Shown here: positions 24,842 to 31,143 of the stretch, one piece after another
How positions within the stretch are numbered: position 1 is the first letter of the stretch
Layout: each line of letters begins with the position of its first letter
Assembly (NCBI GenBank): GCA_937920345.1
Contig: CALGVA010000058.1
Span: 1 to 31,143 of the forward strand
Source: an uncultured Lachnospiraceae bacterium
GTDB lineage: Bacteria; Bacillota; Clostridia; Lachnospirales; Lachnospiraceae
Length of the DNA: 31,143 bases
Direction of reading: 5' to 3'
Made by a program: the position numbers and the translations under genes
Notes under the pieces: model-generated
The model's input: only the letters and a program-made list of their open reading frames with translations
Told to the model about the DNA's origin: nothing
The model's database searches: none

Positions 24842-25733
24842 AACAAAAGACATTACCCAAAAGCGAATGCTCATATTTCTTTACATCATATTTGGAATAT
24901 TATATATTCCCTGGATCATTGGTATGATTATACCGGAACTCGGAGACACAACATATGCAGTCATCCGTTTTCCTGCCGTATTTATGGGAACACCTGCCCT
25001 GGCGGTTTTCATCACACGGAAGCTGACGGCAGATACCACACCGCTGCATTTCAGTACAAAAATTTTTAAGAATAAGAAAGCATTGCTGTTTTCAACTTTG
25101 CTTCCGGGTGCCGCTGTCTTTACGGGAACCGTATTGTTTTTTGGGATATTTCCGGAAGATTTAGACTTTCAGGGCAGATACATATCGACGACCTATGGTG
25201 CATATGGTGCCCCGCAGGATATTGAACTGACAATCGGCTCCATGTTCCTTATGGGATTCATCATTTACATCATATCCGCTATTGCATTCCCGATCTGGTA
25301 TATCGCTCTCGGAGAAGATATCGGATGGCAGGGATATATGCTTCCCTTATTATGCAGGAAAATGCCTGTGAAACGTGCCGTTATCATCAATGGCGCATTA
25401 TGGGGGCTTGCGCATGCCCCGCTCATTTATTATGGCATGAATTACGGTACAGATTATTTCGGGGCGCCATATACCGGAATCATCATGATGGTTTTCGTAA
25501 CGATTGTACTTGGAACATGGATGTCTTATATAACGTTAAAAACACATAATTGCATGTATGCGGCAATTATTCATGGCGCCGCCGATATCATCGGAGAAGC
25601 CGGCACATGGATATCGTTATCTACGAAGAGCAGTTTACTGGGACCGCTGCCGACAGGAATCATCGGCCTGCTCTTTTTGCTGGTCGGAGCGGTAATATTA
25701 TTCATCAGGATGCCCGATTCTTATCTCACATAG
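24831..25733 (+). CDS. CPBP family intramembrane metalloprotease
   Basis: A 300-aa membrane protein with about eight hydrophobic segments. Abi/CPBP motifs are seen: EDIGWQGY (usual form EExGWRG), GLAHAP with the conserved His, and a final AAIIHGAAD with His. In the family these chelate metal and cleave substrates within the membrane, and some members give bacteriocin self-immunity. The Arg of motif 1 is Gln here, a change seen in the family but possibly affecting activity. It is co-translated with the upstream TetR regulator. Confidence 0.86.
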   Translation: METRTKDITQKRMLIFLYIIFGILYIPWIIGMIIPELGDTTYAVIRFPAVFMGTPALAVFITRKLTADTTPLHFSTKIFKNKKALLFSTLLPGAAVFTGTVLFFGIFPEDLDFQGRYISTTYGAYGAPQDIELTIGSMFLMGFIIYIISAIAFPIWYIALGEDIGWQGYMLPLLCRKMPVKRAVIINGALWGLAHAPLIYYGMNYGTDYFGAPYTGIIMMVFVTIVLGTWMSYITLKTHNCMYAAIIHGAADIIGEAGTWISLSTKSSLLGPLPTGIIGLLFLLVGAVILFIRMPDSYLT

Positions 25734-26368
25734 ATCCCTGAAAGGCGCATATTCTCATCGTATGTCAGACGATAAGTGGCGCTCACATTTTCATAAGTGA
25801 CTGTGATTTCTCCTACTGCAAAATGCCTGTTGCCCTGTACCAGTTCTGCCATATATACTGTGCCAAACTGTTTGCGTTCTCCCCAGTCATCGGACAGCGC
25901 TCCTTTTGCTTTACCCATTGTTTCAGCATTCAGCACCGATTTCATCTGAAGCGTACTGCTTTCCTGTAAAGCAATATAGTCTCCTGTATCCAATAACGCA
26001 ATCGTATCTTTCATGGCGGTCTCCACTTGTTCCCTGTCGAAATATTCGCTCTGCTCAATATCATACTGCTTCGGCAGTATCCAGTATCCGAACCCGATCA
26101 GTAAGGCCAGTACCGCAATGACCGCAATTACAATTTTCAGCACCCTGTTTCTGGCATAGCGCGCCTGCTCCTTCGGAGAAATATTTTCATTAAAACTGTC
26201 TGCAATTTCCTTTACCGTTCCCATCTGCGAGATGATTTCTGCAAGCGTTTCCCCCTGCTTTATCCGCATATCAATATCCATCATCAACTGCTTCTTAATC
26301 TCTTTCTTCCTTTTCTCATTGCACCTGATTTTTCCCGCAATCGCATTTACGTATTTTTTCGCATCCAT
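25721..26368 (-). CDS. HAAS-domain membrane protein with DUF3887-like tail
   Basis: A 215-aa protein. The N-terminal HAAS helical domain (about 1-70, with KEIKKQLMMDIDMRI) is coupled to one membrane segment (about 76-96). An extracytoplasmic DUF3887-like domain follows (about 105-215). HAAS proteins are regularly encoded with PadR regulators and are thought to transmit an envelope signal. It starts 3 bp after the PadR stop, and its 3' end overlaps the convergent CPBP gene by 13 nt. Confidence 0.82.
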   Translation of the reverse strand: MDAKKYVNAIAGKIRCNEKRKKEIKKQLMMDIDMRIKQGETLAEIISQMGTVKEIADSFNENISPKEQARYARNRVLKIVIAVIAVLALLIGFGYWILPKQYDIEQSEYFDREQVETAMKDTIALLDTGDYIALQESSTLQMKSVLNAETMGKAKGALSDDWGERKQFGTVYMAELVQGNRHFAVGEITVTYENVSATYRLTYDENMRLSGIYVR

Positions 26369-26371
26369 TGC

Positions 26372-26707
26372 CTACTCCTCCATTATCCTTGATATCCCGT
26401 CAGAAATCCTTTTCCAGACCACCTCTATCTCGTCTAACGCCTTTTGTCCCGCCTCGGTAATTTCATAATATTTTCTTGGCACCTGCTTCCCCTCGGCTTC
26501 GCTCCACTTGCTTACCACCAGCTGTTCATCTTCCAGTCGATAGAGAATCGGATACAATGTGCCGTCCTTCAGCAGAAAAGTCTCTCCACTCTTTTCTTTC
26601 ATCTCCTGAATGATCTGGTATCCGTATTTTGCTTCTGATCGCAGCAGTTTCAGAACGAGCATATCCAAAACGCCTTTTTTCATTTGCCTTTCATATTTTT
26701 CGTTCAT
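26372..26707 (-). CDS. PadR family transcriptional regulator
   Basis: A 111-aa repressor with the PadR winged helix: GVLDMLVLKLL, YGYQIIQEM, LKDGTLYPILYRLE and RKYYEITEAG, plus a short C-terminal dimerisation helix. It forms an operon with the HAAS gene. An inverted repeat ATATACTT/AAGTATAT overlaps the -10 box of its own promoter. Confidence 0.93.
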   Translation of the reverse strand: MNEKYERQMKKGVLDMLVLKLLRSEAKYGYQIIQEMKEKSGETFLLKDGTLYPILYRLEDEQLVVSKWSEAEGKQVPRKYYEITEAGQKALDEIEVVWKRISDGISRIMEE

Positions 26708-26717
26708 CGTTTACCTC

Positions 26718-26769
26718 ATATACTTTGTATTGCTAAGTATATTATAAAACCGGCATTGTACAAAGTCAA
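26718..26769 (-). promoter_or_regulatory. PadR-operon promoter with operator
   Basis: TTGACT (26764-26769), a 17-bp spacer and TATAAT (26741-26746) on the minus strand. The inverted repeat ATATACTT (26718-26725) / AAGTATAT (26735-26742) covers +1. Autorepression is inferred. Confidence 0.8.
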
Positions 26770-26863
26770 CATTTTCTGCCTCCTGGAACCATTCTGTACT
26801 TTCATCCATTGTCCCGGTAATCGTCTTCCTGAATCGCCTACCCCGAATCTGATAAGGCAGAAC

Positions 26864-26885
26864 AAAAAACGAGCATAGCTCGTTT
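26864..26885 (-). terminator. Terminator of the serine hydrolase gene
   Basis: The hairpin AAACGAGC-TAT-GCTCGTTT runs into a T-run on the minus strand. A second, weaker hairpin (26887-26908) lies just upstream in the transcript. Confidence 0.85.
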
Positions 26886-26972
26886 ACGAGATTCGCTTCG
26901 CGAACTCGAATAAGCGTAAAAATTTCCTATACCAGAACAAAATTACACTTCGCACACACCACTAACCCGTAA

Positions 26973-27980
26973 TCAGTAGAGCACTTCTCTGATCTTTCTC
27001 ATTTCTCTCCAGACATTGTCTCCATAATTGCTTACCAAAACGGAAATCATCCCGTTATTCGGATTGTATTCGGATAGAAAGCTTACTCCCGGATCGCAGC
27101 CCTGAAAATATGCAGAATCCTTACCATCGGGATTGTCAATGATCCACACGCCATAACCATAATACCCCTCTTCTGCATCGCCCCCGTCTCCGCTCTGCTT
27201 ACTGAGCATATCTGAAACAAACGCTTTTGAGATTATATTGCCTTCCAGTAAATTAGTCCAGAAGCAAATAATATCTCTGACCGTAATAAACGCTCCGCCT
27301 GCACCGGTACCCTTTACATCAACAGAAAATATATTTGTGCGATAGTCGTTCGTCTCGTTACAATATATGTAATTATTGGCACACTTTGCCGGCAGTCTGT
27401 CCAGCTCATAATAACCTGTTGACGCCATACCGCATTTATCAAAAACACTCTCTTGCAGGTATCGGTCAAAATACATTCCTGTAACTTTTTCTATAATCAT
27501 CGCAAGCAGCACATACCCCGAATTATTATACTGAAATTTTTCTCCCCTGGGATACATCATAGGCTTATTTATAAATAACGGAAGCAAATCGCTGTTATGT
27601 CTGATCTTATAATTCGGATAATCTGTCCATAATTCTTCATATTCATCCATAATGCTTTCATCAAAATAGTCCGGAACACCCGACGTATGGTTTAAAAGCT
27701 GTCTGACCGTAACATCCCGATCAATTTGATTTAAAGGAATATCCAGCAGCATACCCAGTGTATCATCAAACTTGATTCTTCCCCGTTCTATCAGCTGCAG
27801 TATTCCTGCTGCCACAAATACTTTTCCCGCTGAAGCACTCGCAAATTTCGTTTCAATCGTGTTTGAAATCTCATTTGGCAAATCTGCAAACCCGTTTTCT
27901 CTTTCATACAGGACCCGTCCGTTCTGCACAATATAGATATTTCCCCTGAAATTTGTATCAATGATTTCTTGTATATCCAT
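26973..27980 (-). CDS. Serine hydrolase (beta-lactamase / class C-like)
   Basis: Beta-lactamase-family serine hydrolase of about 335 aa. The catalytic S50-A-G-K53 motif (SxxK) and the Y151-N-N153 motif (YxN) are present. A KTG-type third motif is not obvious; GCDPG near the C-terminus may take its place. There is no signal peptide, so it is probably a cytoplasmic esterase-type enzyme rather than a true beta-lactamase. The ATG at 27980 has AGAGGA upstream; the ATG at 27995 has no ribosome site. Substrate unknown. Confidence 0.87.
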   Translation of the reverse strand: MDIQEIIDTNFRGNIYIVQNGRVLYERENGFADLPNEISNTIETKFASASAGKVFVAAGILQLIERGRIKFDDTLGMLLDIPLNQIDRDVTVRQLLNHTSGVPDYFDESIMDEYEELWTDYPNYKIRHNSDLLPLFINKPMMYPRGEKFQYNNSGYVLLAMIIEKVTGMYFDRYLQESVFDKCGMASTGYYELDRLPAKCANNYIYCNETNDYRTNIFSVDVKGTGAGGAFITVRDIICFWTNLLEGNIISKAFVSDMLSKQSGDGGDAEEGYYGYGVWIIDNPDGKDSAYFQGCDPGVSFLSEYNPNNGMISVLVSNYGDNVWREMRKIREVLY

Positions 27981-28072
27981 GTCAATCCTCTCCATCGGAG
28001 CGCGAAATAATCCAACGCCCTCAACAGTCTAAAGCCCATATTTTCCACACATATTTACTGACTCAAATTGCC

Positions 28073-28099
28073 GATTGAAAAATCTTTGATTTTTCAATC
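28073..28099 (-). terminator. Hairpin between hydrolase genes
   Basis: Perfect 12-bp arms GATTGAAAAATC/GATTTTTCAATC with a 3-nt loop, just after the stop of the alpha/beta hydrolase gene. There is no long T-run, so it may be a weak terminator or an mRNA stabiliser. Confidence 0.55.
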
Positions 28100-28120
28100 T
28101 ATTCCTCTATCAAATAACAT

Positions 28121-28894
28121 TTATGCAATTACATGAATAAGAATTTTATAAAACTCATCTTTTGCATATTTTTCCATAAAAGGGCTATGTCCGCATTTCT
28201 CTAAAACATAAGTCTCACACAGAACCCCGTTTTCCTGTAGCGGAATGGTTACACCATTTACCGGATGAGGGTCGGCCCTCCCCTGTATTAAATATATTTT
28301 GGCCTTGATATTCTTAAAGGATGTCAGTAATTTCCCGCTAGTTCTTAGCTTAGCCGCTTCACTCCACACCTTATTATACATTTCGCTGTCTGTTTGATCT
28401 GCCTCATGTTCTTCTCTGCTTTCGAGGCAATAATGATCTGATTTGGCAAATACATGCGGCACTTTCTCCATATCCTCATCCGTTGCCTGATTGTCAAGCA
28501 GCCTTTGATATATTGCACCATCTTCTTCAGACAAATTTTGTAATCTGCGAGTACCTATCTCCGAAACATATTTATCTTCCAGCGGACCACATCCAATTAA
28601 AATTACATGTTCAATCAGTTCCGGATATTTTTCTGCAAAAAGCGCCGCCAGCCACGCTCCCCAGGAATGCCCGACCAAAGTCACTTTATCACTGCAATTA
28701 TCCTTAATCTGAATATACAGTTCTTCTCTAAGTTCAGCTATGGAATATTTTGATTGCAAAGCTTCGATAACACCCATTTGCGATAATTCCGACAATTCCT
28801 GTGCGAATCCTCTTAATGATCCTATTGCTCCAGGACCGCCATGAACCAAAACAATTTTATAAGGTGCTTTACCATATCGTCGTACCGTTTCTAT
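28121..28894 (-). CDS. Alpha/beta hydrolase, apparent ATA start
   Basis: Alpha/beta-fold hydrolase with an HGGPG oxyanion segment, nucleophile elbow GHSWG, acid Asp in GRADPHP and His in CGHSPF. A conventional start is the TTG at 28849, but that leaves no room for the first beta-strand before HGGPG. The frame stays open upstream and reads ETVRRYGKAPYKIVLVHGGPG (first 15 residues before LVHG), a natural N-terminus for the family. It begins at an ATA (28892-28894) that directly follows a TGA and has AAAGGG four to five bases ahead. It is therefore either initiated at ATA or has lost its ATG. Substrate unknown. Confidence 0.72.
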   Translation of the reverse strand: METVRRYGKAPYKIVLVHGGPGAIGSLRGFAQELSELSQMGVIEALQSKYSIAELREELYIQIKDNCSDKVTLVGHSWGAWLAALFAEKYPELIEHVILIGCGPLEDKYVSEIGTRRLQNLSEEDGAIYQRLLDNQATDEDMEKVPHVFAKSDHYCLESREEHEADQTDSEMYNKVWSEAAKLRTSGKLLTSFKNIKAKIYLIQGRADPHPVNGVTIPLQENGVLCETYVLEKCGHSPFMEKYAKDEFYKILIHVIA

Positions 28895-28979
28895 TCACCC
28901 TTTCTATACAGAATGTCATTCATCAAGTTTTCTTTTATAGCGCCGTTTTGGCACCAGGATGATTTTGGCAAATTGAAAT

Positions 28980-29402
28980 TCAACGCTCTGTCTGCTCGGT
29001 CATAATTCCCCAGCGAATTCCAAACCTGTCAACAAAAACAACCCGGCATGAACTGTAGGGCGTTGCTTCCAGTTGATATATTGTTTTGCTTCCCTCTTTC
29101 ATGATTTCATATGCTCTTTGCACTTCTTCTTTTGTATCATACATAATAGTAAGGAAATTAGAATAGCACGTTTGAAATTCAATATCCACATGGTCACTCA
29201 TAATAATTCTTTGTTTATCCAATACCAGTTCCGAATGGTATATATATTCCTTTTGATCTTCTTTAAGCAACGGAATATAGGCAGGGTCATTCGCCTCCCC
29301 GTATGTAATCATACAACTGATCTTTCCATTAAATGCCTTTTCATACATTTGAATTGCTTCCCTGCAGTTCCCTCCAAAATTTAGTGTTGGTACAATCTGC
29401 AT
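28980..29402 (-). CDS. VOC family protein (PhnB/glyoxalase-like)
   Basis: A 140-aa vicinal-oxygen-chelate protein of the PhnB-like branch. It opens with IVPTLNFGGNCREAIQMYEKAF and ends with RFGIRWGIM (first segment shortened). Two beta-alpha-beta units are typical. The role is unknown; these proteins include metal-dependent isomerases and antibiotic-binding resistance proteins. AAGGAG precedes the ATG. Confidence 0.88.
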   Translation of the reverse strand: MQIVPTLNFGGNCREAIQMYEKAFNGKISCMITYGEANDPAYIPLLKEDQKEYIYHSELVLDKQRIIMSDHVDIEFQTCYSNFLTIMYDTKEEVQRAYEIMKEGSKTIYQLEATPYSSCRVVFVDRFGIRWGIMTEQTER

Positions 29403-29520
29403 TTTTCCATCTCCTTTTTCATCAACCTCCGCCCTTTGAATTTCTCAAAGAATTGCGGCGCTTATTTTTACTATTCGGCTCTAATCTAAAGATTACTCGA
29501 TCACAGCGAAATCACTTTTA

Positions 29521-30471
29521 TCATCTCAACTGTGTAATTCTCTCATCAATCCTTCGTACTACACTATTGGTATATGCAGTAAAATATTTTAACCAGAATC
29601 CACGGGCTGTTGGATTAAAACTTTCAAAATCCACTCCAAGTCTGGTATAACCTTCTCTTTTCAACACAGATATGGTAAAGTTCAGTAAATTCTGATACAA
29701 TCCCTTGCCCCTGTGTTCCGGCAGACAGTATGCACCCCTGATATGACGGTAGGTGTCACCCCTTGCAACAAATGTTTCGCCGGGAACCGAAATTTTTACA
29801 AACGCACATATTTTTCCATTCTGCTTTGCCACAAAGTAGCGTGCCCCTTCCTGCATAGCGGATACCATAAACTCCTCTTGTGTTTCTGGCACACGATACA
29901 TAAAGAAAGGGCTTTCGCAGTAATGGCGGTACAACGCCAAATGAAGCGGATAGACACAATGGCATTCTGCTTTTGGCAATTCAGTAAAATCATATCCCGC
30001 ACACGTTTCACAGTCAATCAATTCCATCGGACGAACAGCATCTAAACAGCGTAAACCGAATCCATAACGGAAAAACTGTTGTTGAAGTTCTTCATCATGA
30101 GCATATAAGCAGATTGCATGGGAAACTGCGCCGGTCTTTATCCATTTTTCTCCTGCCGCTTGATACATGGCCGCATAAATTGCGGGGCGTTTTATAGAAA
30201 CGGCTGCATTTGCACCCATAGGTGAAAAAATCCCTCTTACATCAGTGGCACGAAACGCATTGTCAAATGGTTCACAACAGCACAAGAATCCTATCATCTT
30301 TTCATTTTCAAATGCTGCAACACCCAATCCATTTTCAGCGAAACTGTATAAATCAGGAATGTCACATACCTGTGGCAATTCTTTTACATATTGACGCTCA
30401 TCATAATAGTTCGCAAGCGCAATTTCCGTTGCTTCCTTAACATGCTTTTTTTCAAAGCTTAAAATGTCCAT
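29521..30471 (-). CDS. GNAT family N-acetyltransferase
   Basis: A 316-aa protein. The C-terminal GNAT domain (about 180-316) has the acetyl-CoA loop EHRGKGLYQ in the expected place. The N-terminal half looks like a second, degenerate GNAT fold (GVAAFENEKMIGFLCC near 50-65), so it is a tandem-GNAT layout. Substrate unknown. A GGAGAG ribosome site precedes the ATG. Confidence 0.85.
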   Translation of the reverse strand: MDILSFEKKHVKEATEIALANYYDERQYVKELPQVCDIPDLYSFAENGLGVAAFENEKMIGFLCCCEPFDNAFRATDVRGIFSPMGANAAVSIKRPAIYAAMYQAAGEKWIKTGAVSHAICLYAHDEELQQQFFRYGFGLRCLDAVRPMELIDCETCAGYDFTELPKAECHCVYPLHLALYRHYCESPFFMYRVPETQEEFMVSAMQEGARYFVAKQNGKICAFVKISVPGETFVARGDTYRHIRGAYCLPEHRGKGLYQNLLNFTISVLKREGYTRLGVDFESFNPTARGFWLKYFTAYTNSVVRRIDERITQLR

Positions 30472-30556
30472 CAGTTCTCTCTCCTTATTAACTAACGGAG
30501 AGCTAAATTACAGTCACCCTCCCTAATCACATATACAGTTGTCTCGCGCTCTTACT

Positions 30557-30784
30557 TTATTCGATTTCTATCATCTTTATCATTCCATTCGGGATAATCT
30601 CAAACCCTGTTTTCTCATAAAATGGTTCTTTTCCTTTAGCTGAAACGCCTCCGATTGTCGTAAATTTTCCAGTTACAGAATTTGCTCTTGCATAGTCAAC
30701 CAGGTGGTTAACAATCATAGTACCAATACCTTTTCGTTGAAAGCGGGGCAATATTATCAACAAGTCTGATTTCATCACAAACAT
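30557..30784 (-). pseudogene. GNAT acetyltransferase C-terminal fragment
   Basis: About 75 aa that corresponds to the second half of a GNAT domain: the acetyl-CoA loop RFQRKGIGT and the late FYEKTGFEII strand. The N-terminal 60-70 residues of the fold are absent. A better ribosome site (GGAGG) upstream drives an ATG in another frame that gives only 28 codons, which points to a frameshift or deletion. It could be translated from an internal ATG, but it is unlikely to be an active enzyme. Confidence 0.7.
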
Positions 30785-30862
30785 TCCCGCTCATAACCAT
30801 CCTCCATTATATTTATAATCAGGCGTTTGTGAAACGCCGCACGACCAGATCCAACCTTTCTG

Positions 30863-30899
30863 CCACCCTCGCGGTTTTCTGTGGGGAAAATCAGGGTGG
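30863..30899. repeat. Hairpin at the right-edge boundary
   Basis: CCACCCT (30863-30869) pairs with AGGGTGG (30893-30899). An inner GGTTTTC/GAAAATC stem has one G-T pair. A short T-run follows on the plus strand. Confidence 0.5.
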
Positions 30900-30912
30900 T
30901 TTTGTGTGATTT

Positions 30913-31035
30913 TCAGGACTTTTTCGGCGGTTTTTTCTTTGATATTCGCCTTGTATCTGAGGTTTTTGGACTTTTTGTTATCATGGTGTTATCACTGAAC
31001 GAATCCCCAATCCTATCTAACCATTGAATCCCCAT
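30913..31035 (-). CDS. 40-aa basic ORF, uncertain
   Basis: ATG-initiated ORF of 40 codons whose second half is very basic (SKKKPPKKS at the end). No ribosome site is evident. The composition looks like the C-terminal tail of a larger protein and it may be a remnant. No family recognised. Confidence 0.25.
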   Translation of the reverse strand: MGIQWLDRIGDSFSDNTMITKSPKTSDTRRISKKKPPKKS

Positions 31036-31052
31036 ATCTGTTTCTGCTTATA

Positions 31053-31099
31053 TATCTTAACCACATCTTGACCATTTTGGATAAGACGTGGTTAAGATA
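31053..31099. repeat. Inverted repeat near the right edge
   Basis: The 12-bp arms TATCTTAACCAC (31053-31064) and GTGGTTAAGATA (31088-31099) are perfect, with partly pairing sequence between. It may be a terminator, an operator or a recombination end. Confidence 0.5.
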
Positions 31100-31143
31100 A
31101 TTTTATGAATAATATTTTTGATTTCTACTTGACGGCTTATCGG

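Noticed and set aside
26887..26908. CGAG...CTCG repeat as a CRISPR or mobile end
   Set aside because: It is a single hairpin next to a clear terminator, with no repeated copies.
28121..28849. Alpha/beta hydrolase as a truncated pseudogene
   Set aside because: All triad motifs are intact and the missing N-terminus is present in frame upstream; only the start codon is odd.

Overview
The window looks like a chromosomal segment of a low-to-mid GC Firmicute, most likely Clostridia of the Lachnospiraceae type. The grounds are GGAGG-type ribosome binding sites, consensus sigma-A promoters (TTGAAA-17-TATAAT), a LytTR/DUF3021 pair, PadR/HAAS genes, two TetR regulators and many small exporter or hydrolase cassettes. 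This is inference from gene style; there is no rRNA or other phylogenetic marker. No phage, CRISPR array or complete insertion sequence is visible.

Layout. 1-388: non-coding, with a MITE-like palindrome inserted just before an uncharacterised 282-aa gene (389-1237). 1292-5047 (minus): histidine phosphatase, S66 LD-carboxypeptidase, MFS exporter and NUDIX hydrolase. The exporter is preceded by a leader with competing inverted repeats. 5188-6176: a nested palindromic repeat, then a lipoprotein. 6187-7665 (minus): MATE exporter. 8076-9617 (plus): AbrB-like regulator and a macrolide-type glycosyltransferase.

9656-15123 is the most interesting part, an RNA-repair island. An RtcB RNA ligase (9656-10879) overlaps a TROVE-like/VWA DUF2828 protein (10870-12384). 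The leader of that operon carries two tRNA-like structured RNAs (12405-12493 and 12571-12698, minus strand). Both have canonical T-arms, unusually long closing stems and a nearly identical 33-nt core that replaces or adds to the D/anticodon region. A strong promoter for this transcript (12731-12759) faces two tandem WYL-domain regulators transcribed the other way (12834-15123). The logic resembles the enterobacterial Rsr / Y RNA / RtcB operon, but with different protein families, a different regulator class and RNAs I do not recognise from any described family.

15143-17104 (minus): LytTR regulator with DUF3021 membrane partner, and a NapH-like 4Fe-4S membrane protein with a coupled 50-aa membrane peptide. 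17286-18569 (plus): autoregulated TetR and a membrane protein. 18529-23092 (minus): soluble hybrid histidine kinase and a chemoreceptor. 23344-26707: alpha/beta hydrolase divergent from TetR plus a CPBP protease, then PadR plus a HAAS membrane protein. 26973-30784 (minus): serine hydrolase, alpha/beta hydrolase with an apparent ATA start, VOC protein, GNAT acetyltransferase and a GNAT fragment. The right edge (30785-31143) is AT-rich with hairpins and a 40-codon basic ORF, and may be a decayed mobile-element boundary.
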